DNA of 64,000 bases. Source: Vesta saturnalis. Taxonomy: Eukaryota > Arthropoda > Insecta > Coleoptera > Lampyridae. Shown in pieces: positions 33,785-44,499 of this stretch. The translations under genes were made by a program, and so were the position numbers. The stretch spans positions 38,501 to 102,500 of the forward strand of contig JARFJB010001603.1 of NCBI GenBank assembly GCA_036346205.1, in the 5' to 3' direction. How positions within the stretch are numbered: position 1 is the stretch's first letter; every line of letters begins with the position of its first letter. The notes beneath the pieces were generated by a model. It saw only the letters and a list, made by a program, of their open reading frames with translations, did no database searches and was not told the origin of the DNA.

Positions 33785-34170
33785 CTTCTATGCGAAGATA
33801 AAAACATGAAAGTAGGAGATAGCGACGGTGTTTTACACAAAAATGTGGGAACTCAAAAATGGAAGGATAGGGTAAAGATGTCAATTACTGTAATTAACAC
33901 TAAGCATAATCCAGAAGGAAGAGAACAAGTACTCAGAAGTCAGAAAGATGGAACTAGAAAGCTTGTGACAGGCCCAGAAGGTGTGGCGTCGTATAATAAA
34001 TATGTGGGTGGAGTAGATCACTATGACCAGCTTCTTTTCGCTTACGGTATTTCCTGGAAAAGTAGGCGCTGGTGGTTTAAAATCGTTTATTATTGTCTCT
34101 TGTATAGTCAATAGCTAGATTTTATAGAAAACAACCATAAAAAAAATTCAAAAATCGGATTTGTTTCTAG
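33785..34170 (+). pseudogene. piggyBac transposase relic 2, C-proximal fragment
   Basis: The open frame from 33806 to 34114 is homologous to about 31995-32330 of relic 1, starting at CTATGCGAAGATAAAAACAT in both. It is better preserved: VGDSDGVLHKNVG, KWKDRVKMSITVINTKH, EGVASYNKYVGGVDHYDQL with an intact catalytic-type Asp, and SWKSRRWWFKI. Only this fragment is present. It is not a simple tandem duplicate, because flanking sequences differ. Confidence 0.8.
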
Positions 34171-34214
34171 CACTATTGAATAAAAATGATGGAAAGCCTT
34201 TATGTTCTATTTTT

Positions 34215-35795
34215 TCCGTCTTGCTCGCGAGTCTTCGGCTGTTGTCGTGACACCCCTAGCTGTAAATTTTAATTTCGTGCTCTGATTGGCAGATTGACTT
34301 TCTGCATTCTGATTGGTTGTGGCTGGAAGTTTGAAATTGTAAGACAGGTATAGGTCTTCAGGACTCTTTTTGGGGGCTGCGCCCCCTGGCCCCTTGGCTG
34401 GAAATATGATCGTGGGCTTTCGCACATTGTCGTAACACACTTGGCGGGAAATTTGAATTTGTATTCTAGTAAGGGGCGCTTTGAAATTTGAACATGTATT
34501 CTAATAAGGGGGACGCCCCGGTCCGATATGAGTCATAGTCAAGACCCTCAACCATTTTGTTATTATTAAATTGTATCGTCATAACCCTTTTAATTATGAG
34601 TCATAATCAAGACCCTGGACTATTTTGTTTTGGCGGGAAATTTGAATTTGTATTCTAATAAGGGGACCTTAATGCTACTTGTAAGACAACTGTAGGGCTA
34701 CGCAACCTGCTCTTGGAGATTAGCCCCTGGCTCCCATTGGTGGAAAATTTGAATTTGTATTCTAATAAGGGGGCCTAATGATAACTTATATGACAGGTAT
34801 AGGTGAACCCTTCAGGTGTAGGATTTCGCAACTTGCTCTCGGGGCTTCGTCCTCCCTTATCCTTGCCCCTAGGCGTGATATCTGAATTTGTATTAAAGTC
34901 TCTGCAGGTTATAGAGGGAAATTTGAGTCTGAATTATAATAAGAGGGCCTTAACGCTAACGTGTACGACAGTTTTGGGGCTTCGCAACTTGCTCTCGGGA
35001 ATTTACCACCGTGTCGTGCCTCCCTTCGTGGAAAATTTGAATTTGTATTTAGGTCTGCATTCTGCTTGGTTATGACGGGGAGTTTGAATTTGTGTTCTAA
35101 TAAGGGACCCTAATGCTAACTTGTAAGACGGGTATAGGGCTTCACAACATACAAATTCAAATTTCCCATCCAAGGGGGCCAGGGGCCCAGCCCCGAGAGC
35201 TGGTTGCGTAGCCCTACAGTTATCTTACAAATTAGCATTAAGGCACTCCTTATTAGAATACAAATTCAAATTTTCCGCCCAAACAAAATGGCTGAGGGTC
35301 TTGATTATGACTCATAATTAGAAGAGTTATGATACAATTTAATTATAACAAAATGGTTGAGGGTGTTGATTAAGACTCATATCGGGTCTTGGGGGTTCCT
35401 CCTTATTAAAATACATGTTCAAATTTCCCTCTATAACCTGTAGAGACTTAATTGTATTTTAGTTGCAAAACATTACACCTGTCTTGCAGGTTAGCATTAG
35501 GGCCCCTTATTAGAATACAAATACAAATTTCCCGCCAAGTGTGTCACGACAATGTGCGAAAGGCCACAAACATATTTTCAGCCAAGGGGCCAGGGGGCCC
35601 AGTCCCCAAAGCAAATTCCGAAGAACTATACCTGTCTAACAAATTAGCATTAAAACCCCTTTATTAGACTACAATTTCAAACTTCCAGCCACAACCAAGC
35701 AGAATGCAGAGAATTAACCTGCCGAAATTCAAATTTACCGCTAGGGAATATCATGATAATAGCCGAAGACTCACGAGCAAGTTCCGAGAGCCTAT
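34215..35795. repeat. Fold-back repeat (large inverted repeat of dispersed units)
   Basis: Sequence from about 34219 rightward is mirrored by sequence leftward from about 35791. TTGCTCGCGAGTCTTCGGCT (34220) pairs with 35761-35781. The 34376-34460 stretch (GGCGCCCCC-type, CGCACATTGTCG, GGCGGGAAATTTG) pairs with 35520-35605. The 34500-34640 stretch pairs with 35275-35395. The arms are built from the unit also seen at 1.49-1.78 kb. GGCGGGAAATTTGAATTTG recurs in it. The centre (about 34900-35150) has partial units. No convincing coding frame. Confidence 0.8.
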
Positions 35796-35841
35796 GCCAA
35801 AAGGGTCTTAATCGACAAGATGGCTGCTAAGATGACCGACA

Positions 35842-35845
<4 letters not shown>

Positions 35846-35938
<93 letters not shown>
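35846..35938. repeat. (TA)n microsatellite, about 92 bp
   Basis: Pure TA run directly downstream of the fold-back repeat. Confidence 0.95.
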
Positions 35939-35940
<2 letters not shown>

Positions 35941-36069
35941 AAGTGTCAATTTTAAAATATGATACATAAAGCCATAACTTAATTTAAAATAAAAATTTTA
36001 AAATTGTTATATAATTAACATAAACGTTTTTATTAATAAAATACTCATAGGTGTACATATAAATGAGTT

Positions 36070-36640
36070 TCCGCCGTTTCTTATCAAAAATTGGGCATTT
36101 ATTGTGAAAGAACGGAACATAGTATTTTAGTCGAGGTATTGTCCGGCGCTTGTCACTACTTTTTCTATCTTTCTCGCAGCATACGGGTACTGCGTCGGAA
36201 GAATGTTTCGGTTTTTGAGGCTATCCATGAATCGACCCAATTTTTCGTATTTTCATATGACGTGAAGTGTTGCTCAAACGGGTCATTCGCTTCTCAATTG
36301 AATATTTCCAAATAGGTTTTAATCGGCGCCACATGTGGACGAGCATTATCATGCTGAAGTATAATGTTGTCGTGTCTGGAGTAGTATTCTCAGAAAACCC
36401 GTTTGATTATGCTCGGCCAGCAGCAGTACACATGCCATGTTTTTGAATCATTCTCAATGATTTCAACCGATGTTATTCTTGCATTTAGCACGAAACTTGG
36501 TCTAATAATGTTTCCAATTCCATGTGTTGGTACACTTTCGGCCTTCCATTACGTTCTCTTTCTTCGATGTCAATTTTACAGTTCTTAAATTTTTATACTA
36601 CTCCCGACACCATATTGCTTTTACAGGCAACCGATGTGCC
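36070..36640 (-). pseudogene. Mariner transposase remnant, C-terminal half
   Basis: Minus-strand frames carry I-I-L-Q-H-D-N-A-R-P-H-V-A (second catalytic Asp), K-T-Y-L-E, NTKNWVDSWIASK, F-F-R-R-S-T-R-M-L-R-E-R-W, then an end near 36100. This is the C-terminal half of a mariner transposase. The segment normally holding S-P-D-L-x-P-S-D is deleted. It is a different subfamily from the 29.2 kb copy. Confidence 0.65.
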
Positions 36641-36974
36641 TCAGCTTCAGATTCCTTCAAATTGAAGAAGTAAATCAATAGTTCCCGCAAATGACGCTTA
36701 TTCGTTTTAAAACTCAATATTTTCGCACACAAATATATTAGGCTGATAATATTTTAAGATTATGTTGTTGACATATGTCCAACTTTACGATAATGACGTT
36801 ATGCATCTGAATATTTTTTGAATTTCTTAATATTTTGATACGTACGTACATATGCATTACAAATGATCCTTTGTTTAGTAATGAAAGTCACTGTATTTTG
36901 TTTATTTTCGCTTCTACGGGGAAGGTATGTACCTAAATAACAATTAGATACTATAATAATTTTGACGCTTTAGT

Positions 36975-38602
36975 AACTAAATGCCAGATCTTTTCCAAAG
37001 GACTTTCTTTTTGGAATATCGTCATCAGCACAGCAGATAGAAGGTGCTTGCAATGCAGATGGTAAGATTTAATATAACACAACATGCAATTACACCGCAT
37101 ACTTTTAGGTAAAGGCGAGACCATATGGGATCATTTTGCTCATAATTATCCTGAAAAGATTATGGACAGATCTAATTTAGATAGTACATGCAATTCATAT
37201 TATAAAATAAAGGAGGATGTACAGTTGTTAAATTCGTTAGGTGTGCGATTTTATGGATTTTCTATTAACTGGGCTATAATTCTCCCAACTGGTTTCCCAA
37301 ATCTTGTTAATCAAGCTGGAATTGATCATTATAACGATTTAATCAACGAGTTGATATCAAACGGAATTACTCCCATGGTAACTATCTACCATTGGGAGCT
37401 GCCACAAATAATTTGGGAGGGTTTTCCAACGATAATATAGCTTTATAGATAGAAGAGTTTTATTTGAAATTCAGGATTACTATAAATGAACCACGGGTAG
37501 TTTGTGAATTTGGAAGGCCGTTTCCCACCTGGACTTAATCTTACAGTAATAGTCGTTTATATTTGTGAACACAATATTTTAAAAGCGCACGCTACAATAT
37601 ATTGTTTATACGAAAAACACTTCAAAGCCACACAGCAAGATAGAAGTATCGAGATATATTAAATTAAATTAAGGTGTCTAAGGCGTGTGGGAATAGTTAC
37701 AGATTGTCACTGGTATGAACTAGCTACTGATTCGATCGAGGATATTGAATCTGAACACCTCAATTGCCTCTTATACAACCTTTTTAGTTCGTAACCAAGA
37801 TGAAGGTACGTGTTGCATATCATCGCAGGCAAGCGATATGAAAGAGGATTTATTTCAGGATCTATCGTGGGAAAGCGGAACATAGTTTACTTTAGAGTAC
37901 TTATCTTTATATTGTCTGCCTAAATGTAGCAATAAAACATTACAGACTCTTCCATGGGGATACATTACAGAAAATGGTTATTCAGACACCCGATCACTTA
38001 ATGATTATGCAAGGATTAATTACCATCAAGTCAGTAAATTTTTCATTGGAGTTTTAAACAGCTACGTTATTTAATTTTAGCTAATGCTCAGCACAATATT
38101 AGATTCTATACCTGAAGATAATGTTGCTTTGAAGGGTTACTCTCCTTTGTCATTTTTGGCCACATTTGAATGGTTTTTTGGATATACGTAAGTGCTCATA
38201 CAAAATAAAGTCAAAATGTTTCAAGACAAAAGAAACATTATTTTTCCTTCTACATCTTTAACTTAATGCTGCGGTTTTATGTTGTTAATGTAAATTTTGA
38301 AGATAAGACAAGTTGTAGGACGTTAAATAGGGAACGTGATGGACTGTTACCATATGACTTTTGCAAAAGAAACGTTACGGAACAAACACCACTCACAATA
38401 CACTAATTTTGTATGATGAATTGCAATATTTATCTTACATGTGACGTACGTGTAAATTATTTTATTTCGTTTCAGAATAACCTTTGGATTTCATTATTTT
38501 AACTTTTCTGATCCAGATCGATCCAGAATAACTAAAGATTCCTCTAGATATTACGCAGAAGTAATAAAACAACGTGGTTTGGTTACAAAAGGAGAACTGT
38601 GA
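36975..38602 (+). pseudogene. GH1 glycosidase pseudogene
   Basis: Exon-like blocks, in order: 36975-37061 (FLFGISSSAQQIEGACNADG), 37109-37430 (G-E-T-I-W-D-H-F to TIYHWELPQ), then shifted frames with ITINEP (37478 on) and H-N-I-L-K-A-H-A. Next are WYEL remnants near 37710, ITENGYSD and DYARINYHQ (to 38029), 38081-38187 (FEWFFGYT) and 38476-38602 (TFGFHYFNFSDPDRSRI to stop). The last two exons keep the splice sites, phases and, for 38081-38187, the exact 107-base length of the intact gene. Stops, a deletion after W-E-L-P-Q and frameshifts in the middle kill the gene. Both catalytic Glu motifs are still readable. It has an intron after D-G that the intact gene lacks. The signal-peptide exon was not found. 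Confidence 0.88.
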
Positions 38603-39100
38603 ACGCAGTTTTAACTAACACAATTCGTTAATTAAAGCAGACATAAGTAACAATGTAAACGCAAATACATTTTATATGTTTTTCTATGATATTTTATTTC
38701 CACATTTACAATATTTATGACATATTTTCACCGAATAAAAGTTCGGTATATGAATTCGTTACATGCGTGTGTGCGCGTGTAGAATATTGAAAATCTGACT
38801 TCAGACTCTAAAAGAAGATCAAAAAATAATAGGGGTCACCATTACGAACTTTATATCTCATCGGAAACATGGTCAAAGCGGGGGTCAAGACATAAAAATT
38901 ATTAATAGAGATATGATATATAATGTAAAGTTTAAAATTATTAGTTTGTATTTGCACCGCAATTTTATTTGGTCTGGCAATGAAAGAAGAGTATTTTCAA
39001 CATGTATTCTAGTTTAAATTTAAATAACTTCCTTATTTGCCCTATTGTAAGTAACTAAACTTTCCATACACAATTTAACATACAGAAATATTAAAATGCT
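38603..39100. other. AT-rich non-coding stretch
   Basis: I see nothing recognisable. Confidence 0.5.
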
Positions 39101-39450
39101 TAATTTTTTGGGTTTTGAATAGTGTATTTGTATATTAATGCAATACAATCTAAATACGACCAGAGAACAGCCTCTAACAGTGTTCTGATTTGTCACTTCA
39201 AGACTTTAAGAATATTTAATTTTTTAATGATTTAATTATCCTTTACTAACATTATATTCCATGGTTGACTTTATACGTTTATCAAACTGTTATATTGATA
39301 GCAGGGTAATATTTATGTTTTAATTTTTCAAATTTCATAAAATTGTTTCAACATCTTTAACAATTTTAAAGATAATATTACTACTGACGAAGATAAGTAT
39401 TTTAATATGTGTAATAATGGTGATAGTTTACATTTTGATATAACATACAC
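39100..39450 (+). repeat. Penelope-like element tail remnant
   Basis: The sequence GTTTATCAAACTGTTATATT through CTACTGACGAAGATAAGTA is homologous to the reverse complement of about 5390-5590. Compared with the other copies it lacks the segment containing TGTTATCGAAACG. The TTGGGTTTT-to-CAATCTAAA start at 39107-39160 also resembles the border at 5325-5365. Confidence 0.65.
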
Positions 39451-39589
39451 AACGTTGGCCAATTAGAAAATGTATAGCAATAGCAAACGCCTCATTCAGG
39501 AGTAACGTGGATTCTTAAATTACAACTATAGCGGCATACATTTATTTTGTAACGCTCTAATTTTTTTCCTATGCTAAACATTACGTTTT

Positions 39590-39665
39590 AACCCTCCTAT
39601 TGTGTTAACATTTAGGTTTCACTTATTGTGTTCGGGTCATTATGACCCGGGAGCCTATAGTTGTC
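39590..39665. repeat. CGGGTCATTATGACCCG palindrome with CCCTCCTATTGTGTT lead
   Basis: A 17-bp perfect palindrome at about 39632-39648 is preceded by two partial copies of TATTGTGTT. Arrangements of this kind occur near the ends of piggyBac-type elements in several animals, but no partner end was located here. Confidence 0.4.
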
Positions 39666-40009
39666 GTTTTATTGTCGTTGAATTGATATAACAGTAAATA
39701 ATAATAAGAAATACAACGTGATCAATCTCAAGTGTACTGCAGTGGTATGACAAAAATTCCTAGTTGTTAATATTGTTGTATTTTGCAGTTGGCTGCTTTG
39801 GATTTGTAGTGTGGTTTTAGTCGTTTTAGTTTATGTCAGTTTATGTCATATTATACCTTCGTTTTTCACTTTTGTATTTTCTTGAGTTATTTACAAACTG
39901 TCTATATCAAGACAAATTATATATTCTGAATTTCAAATTGTGATATCGAATTTAATCGTCATGCCGTTTTCAATCGAACACGACACATTCATTTTCGTAG
40001 CGGCTTCCA

Positions 40010-41062
40010 AGATGGTAATGGGCAATGGCATTATTCATTGCAATCATGCATCGATCAATTTACTGTTGAGTACCCAATTGAAAATATTAGTTACGAAACA
40101 TTTAATCAACATCTTAATCGATTGATAGCTCGATTCATGGAAACTGGTAGTGTTTTAAAACGCAAACGTGAAGCTTCGGCTACTGTCTTAACAGAGGACA
40201 CCTTAGCAGATATCCAAGCAAGGATAAATGCAAGCCCCAATAGATCTTTGCGAAAACTATCTGCACAAACACGTATGAAAAATTTTACCATACAAACATA
40301 ATTTTACATAAATAATTTTTAGATGTATCCTATGAAATTGTCCACACTGCAGTAAAGAAGAATTTACATTTGTACCCGTACAAGGTGTCGGTATTACAAT
40401 AGTTGCGAGATAGAGATTTTCAGCTTAGAGTAAACTACTGTCAATGGTTCAACAATACGATTTACTGGATGTATCTTTTTTTTTCTGATGAAGCTTGGTT
40501 TCATCTGTCCGGTTACATAAATAGCCAAAATTATCGTACGTGGTCTGCAGAAAATCCACATGTATTTCGAGAAACTACCTTACACCTTATCAAGGTCGGT
40601 GTCTGGATAGCAATGTCGCGACAACGAATATTTGGACCAGTATTTTTCGATGGCACAATTACTGCGGCAAGATACAGGGAAATACTTGTAGAACCATTTA
40701 TTAATAATTTGGATGATCGTGAATTACGACACGGGTATTTCCAGCATGACTCCGCTACCCCACATACTGCACAGGCTACAATTAATTATTTACGAGACTT
40801 CTTTGAAGATAGAATCATTAGTGTAAATCGTTGGCCACCGAATTCACCAGACTTGACACCGTTAGACTTTTTTCTTTTTGGTTATTTAAAAAACAAAGTG
40901 TTCAACAGAAGATTGCATACTCTTCAAGAATTGCGAGATGCTATACCTCATGAAGTTCATAATATTGATGCCGAAATGTTACAAAATGTATTTGCGAATA
41001 TGCAACGTAGGGTGAACTTATGTTTACAATTTAATGGCGGTCATTTTGAACATATGCTGTAA
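40010..41062 (+). pseudogene. Tc1/mariner-superfamily transposase, well preserved
   Basis: The N-terminal part (40038-40301) contains a helix-turn-helix region with LIARFMETGSVLKRKR and R-S-L-R-K-L-S-A-Q-T. About 100 bases of broken frame follow. A 219-codon open frame (40403-41062) then carries the catalytic domain: FSDEAWFHLSG (first Asp), VGVWIAMSRQRIFGPVFFDG, YFQHDSATPHTA (second Asp), W-P-P-N-S-P-D-L-T-P-L-D-F-F-L-F-G-Y-L-K, and the end FNGGHFEHML. The catalytic half is unbroken. The stops between the two halves near 40300-40400 make the whole inactive as it stands. It is the youngest-looking transposase of the window. Terminal repeats were not fixed. Confidence 0.82.
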
Positions 41063-41064
41063 AG

Positions 41065-41590
41065 CAAAGTGTGATAACTAATGTGTACCTAAGGAGTTAA
41101 AAAAAAATTGTAAAAGACATTGTCATTCCATAAACATGTACTGTAAATTTTGTTTAATTATAATGAAATTATAACATTTAAATACTTAAGATTCATTATT
41201 TTGTAATGATTTAATCCAATCAATAAATAGTATTTTATTTATTTTGTTGTATTTTATAGGGATGCAGTCTAATCAAATACAAAATAGTCATTATTTAAAT
41301 TAAGATAACATTTTATAATATGTATAAGTTAATGACCTTCATACAGATTTGAAACTGATTGTAGTTTTTACTCGAACCATGCTCTAGAGTAGCTAGAGCA
41401 ATACAGCTTCTTACCAACCTATCAGTGCTACCAACTTAAATATTTTGATCACGTGGTATACACTTGAAATTGATCACTCTGTAAGATGTAGTTAGTATTT
41501 ATTATTTATTACATTTTATTAAGTTATTTTATTTTTATTACATTTTATTATAAATGTTATGTAAAGAACATCTTCGCCGTTTAGGTATTT
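41065..41590. other. AT-rich non-coding stretch
   Basis: I see nothing recognisable. Confidence 0.5.
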
Positions 41591-41594
41591 ACAT

Positions 41595-44480
41595 TTATTT
41601 ATTACCGTCTTGACAGTAGTAATATACATGAGCTTTACATAGGTATTTTGAGCAATTACAACATACCATATTAGTTTCATTATCATTTGAAGAGGGACAA
41701 AAATTACATCTTTTGGGCTTGGTTGTGGTTGATTGTTCCCTTACTTCGGCATTACTGGTTGAAGAACGTGACTTTATAACCATTTCAGCTGCAGGTGTTT
41801 TCTTTCTTGCAGTAATGTACTGATCAAGGAATTACCCAGTTCTTCAAGAAATAGTCGCCGTTTTGTAAGTTTTCCAGCATTCCAGGTTGGAGTTACTTCG
41901 TACCACAGAATATAAGCGTTGTAAGCTGAAACGTCCATGATATTGTAAAAGATAGTCAGTGGCCATCTTTTAGTTTGCCGTCTGCATATGAATGTTATTA
42001 TTAACTTGTCTAACTTGTCTAGAGCACCTTTAGTTTTGTTGTAATCTAAAATCGTAAACGGCTTTTTTATGATCTTGGTTACATACTCCGTTATCGTGGT
42101 GCATGGTGCTCATGAGGGTAACATTTTTATTCCGTTTCGGAATATAGGAAACTATCGACGTGTCCTTGGTAAAGTAAAATTTTGAAGAAAGAACTTCTTT
42201 CCTGTTGCAGACCAATGCGGCTGGCAATTCAGGCTTATTTTTGCGAATAGTGCGCATCATGGTTATTTTTCTTTTCAATAGCATCTACCCCAGATCGAGG
42301 TAAAAAAATTATCACAGTTTACGTTGTGACCTTTCAGACCATAAGTAAGATTTAGCACAACTCTTTTACCTTGACCTCCCTCTGGAGGTTCACCTTCTTT
42401 TTTCCCGAGGTAAACTTACATGTCGTATGCATAGGCAGTTACAGAATGGCATAAAGCGCAAATCTTGACTCCGTATTTAGCAGGTTAACTCGCGATGTAC
42501 TGTTTAAAAGGACAACGGTCTCTAAAAAGTTCCAGTTGTTCATCTACTGTTACATTTTCGTGAACATTATAGAGCGTAGGTAGAATTGCAACCCATTCAT
42601 CGCACAAGTCCCGTATGGGAGCTGAGCTGATTTATCAGTTTGGGGTCGTTGTGGTCGAGTTTTTTTATCGTCAGAGCGAATTGTTCGTACAATTACATAA
42701 AATCATTGTAGGGACATCGTTGCCCTGAATATTGGACGACCTACATTTCCATCCCACAGACTGGCTTCTAGTTCAACTAATGTTATTTCTTGAAACGTAC
42801 CGCCACAAAGTCTTTTGCCTTCTATATTTGACATTTTCAAAATTAGGTTTACAATTTTGGGTGTGAAATATAAGAAGTATGTGGATTTTATATCATTTAT
42901 TCGCGACGGAGCATACCTTGTTGGCCCAGGAATCAACGAAATAATATTTGCTGCTGATAACCTTCCCGATTGATGTTTTTTTATTCCATACTATATTGCC
43001 ATCTTTTTAAGTGACATAATTATCCGTATCAGCTTCATTTGAATCGTAGCTTCCACTTCACCATCCGATTCGCTATTATACAGGGTTCGGCATAACACTG
43101 TTACCATTTTTAACACTAAATATTTATTGTACGAAACACAATACATTTTTTATTCTTATCATAAATTATTCTACATATCTTTGGATTTTATGACTTAAAG
43201 ATACAATCTTTTAAATGACCCTAATTTTCTGCTATGCAAGATTGAAGACGTTGCGGGAAAGTTGTCGTAACCCGTCGTAGTGTTTCCTCAGGGATAACTT
43301 CAATTTCGTCAGTAATGCGGTTTTTTAACTCGTTTAAGTTATTAATTCTTACGGAAAACACTCTTTCTTTAAGGTAACCCCAGAGAAAATTATCTGGAAC
43401 TGTCAGGTCTGGACTGCACGCTGGCCTAAACGTGAAATCAAACGTCCAGGGAACATGTTACGTAAAGTTTCTAACGATCGGCGGGCGGTATGAGCGGTGG
43501 CTCCGTCTTGCTGGAAAAAAACATTCTCGATTCCTCGCTGATGTAGATCTGGTTGCAGAAAATTTATCAACATCTCAACATAACGCTCTGAATTGACCGT
43601 TACCGATCGACCATTAACATCTTCAAAGAAGTAAGGTCTGATGATTCCCATTGATCCAACAACACACCAAACAGTTACTTTTGGACTTCGCTAAGATTTC
43701 TGTCAGACCAATAGCGATAATTCTGTTTATTGCCAATCCTGATAAATAAAAATTGGCTTCGTCAGACATTAGAAGCTGATTTGGCCAATCAGAATTGATT
43801 TCAATGGCGTTGAGAATATTCTGACAACATTGCAGTCTATTTTCTTTGTGACGTGCATTCAGTTCTTGAACAATTTGTATTTTGTATGTATGGAAATTTA
43901 AATCCAAGTGCAAAATTCTTCGAAGACCTCTTTAAGAAATATTGAGAGTTAAGGAATGCCTTTTTGCGGAACGTTTAGGACTGTGCTCAAATGCATTTCT
44001 CACCCGCTCAATATTTTCTGCATTTCTGTCATATCTACTGCGACTCATTCCTTTTTTGTCGCGAACGGACCCTTCATCTTGTCATTTCCTGATCCATCTG
44101 CGAATGGTCAGCCGAGATGGTGTATCCCCTCTGCCTCTGTCTCCAAATTCCGCACGAGACGCACGTTGTACTGCAATGATTGAATGCAAATTTGCAAATT
44201 TTTCGACAACAAAAATTTTTGATTGCATAGTCCAGCGATCCATTTTTTAACTACCACTATAAAATCCAAAGGTATGTAGATCAATTTATGATAAGAATAA
44301 AAATTGTATTGTTTCGTTCAATAAATATTTTGTGTTGCTATGCCGAAACCTGTATATCTCGGTTTCGGACAAATGGTCTTCTTCCTCAGAAGCATTAGAA
44401 TCACTATCAGAAACACAAAAGTTTCTCAAGTTCACTATCCGTAAGCACTCTCTTACTACATATTTTGTATAATACATTTC
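41595..44480 (-). pseudogene. piggyBac transposase relic 3, interrupted by a Tc1/mariner-type element
   Basis: The minus-strand order is as follows. An acidic N terminus lies at 44477-44355 (SDSDSNASEEEDHLSE). The inserted element occupies 43081-44352. The N terminus then resumes at 43080-43020. After that come GPTRYAPSRINDIKSTYFLY with S-L-W-D-G-N-V-G-R-P-I-F-R-A-T-M-S-L (42936-42703) and a damaged core. LLKRKITMMRTIRKNKPELP and LMSTMHHDN (42284-42030) follow. The C-terminal Cys-rich zinc-binding domain is at 41783-41595 (C-x2-C, C-C-N-C, C-x-K-A-H, C-Q-D). This is the full piggyBac layout, more complete than relics 1 and 2, but with many breaks. Confidence 0.85.
43081..44352 (-). mobile_element. 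Tc1/mariner-type element nested in piggyBac, with TA target duplication
   Basis: The ends start CAGGGTTCGGCATA on the left and CAGGTTTCGGCATA on the right when read inward. Homology between the ends extends for about 100 bases. TA dinucleotides flank it (43079-43080 and 44353-44354), as expected of Tc1/mariner insertion. The transposase is minus strand. Its N terminus begins near 44243 (MDRW), L-L-M-S-D-E-A-N-F-Y-L-S-G lies near 43750, FFEDVNG and ENVFFQQDGATAHTA near 43530, and the end is near 43200. Stops and frameshifts are present. Confidence 0.88.
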
Positions 44481-44499
44481 AATTGTTAGTTATTTCTTA

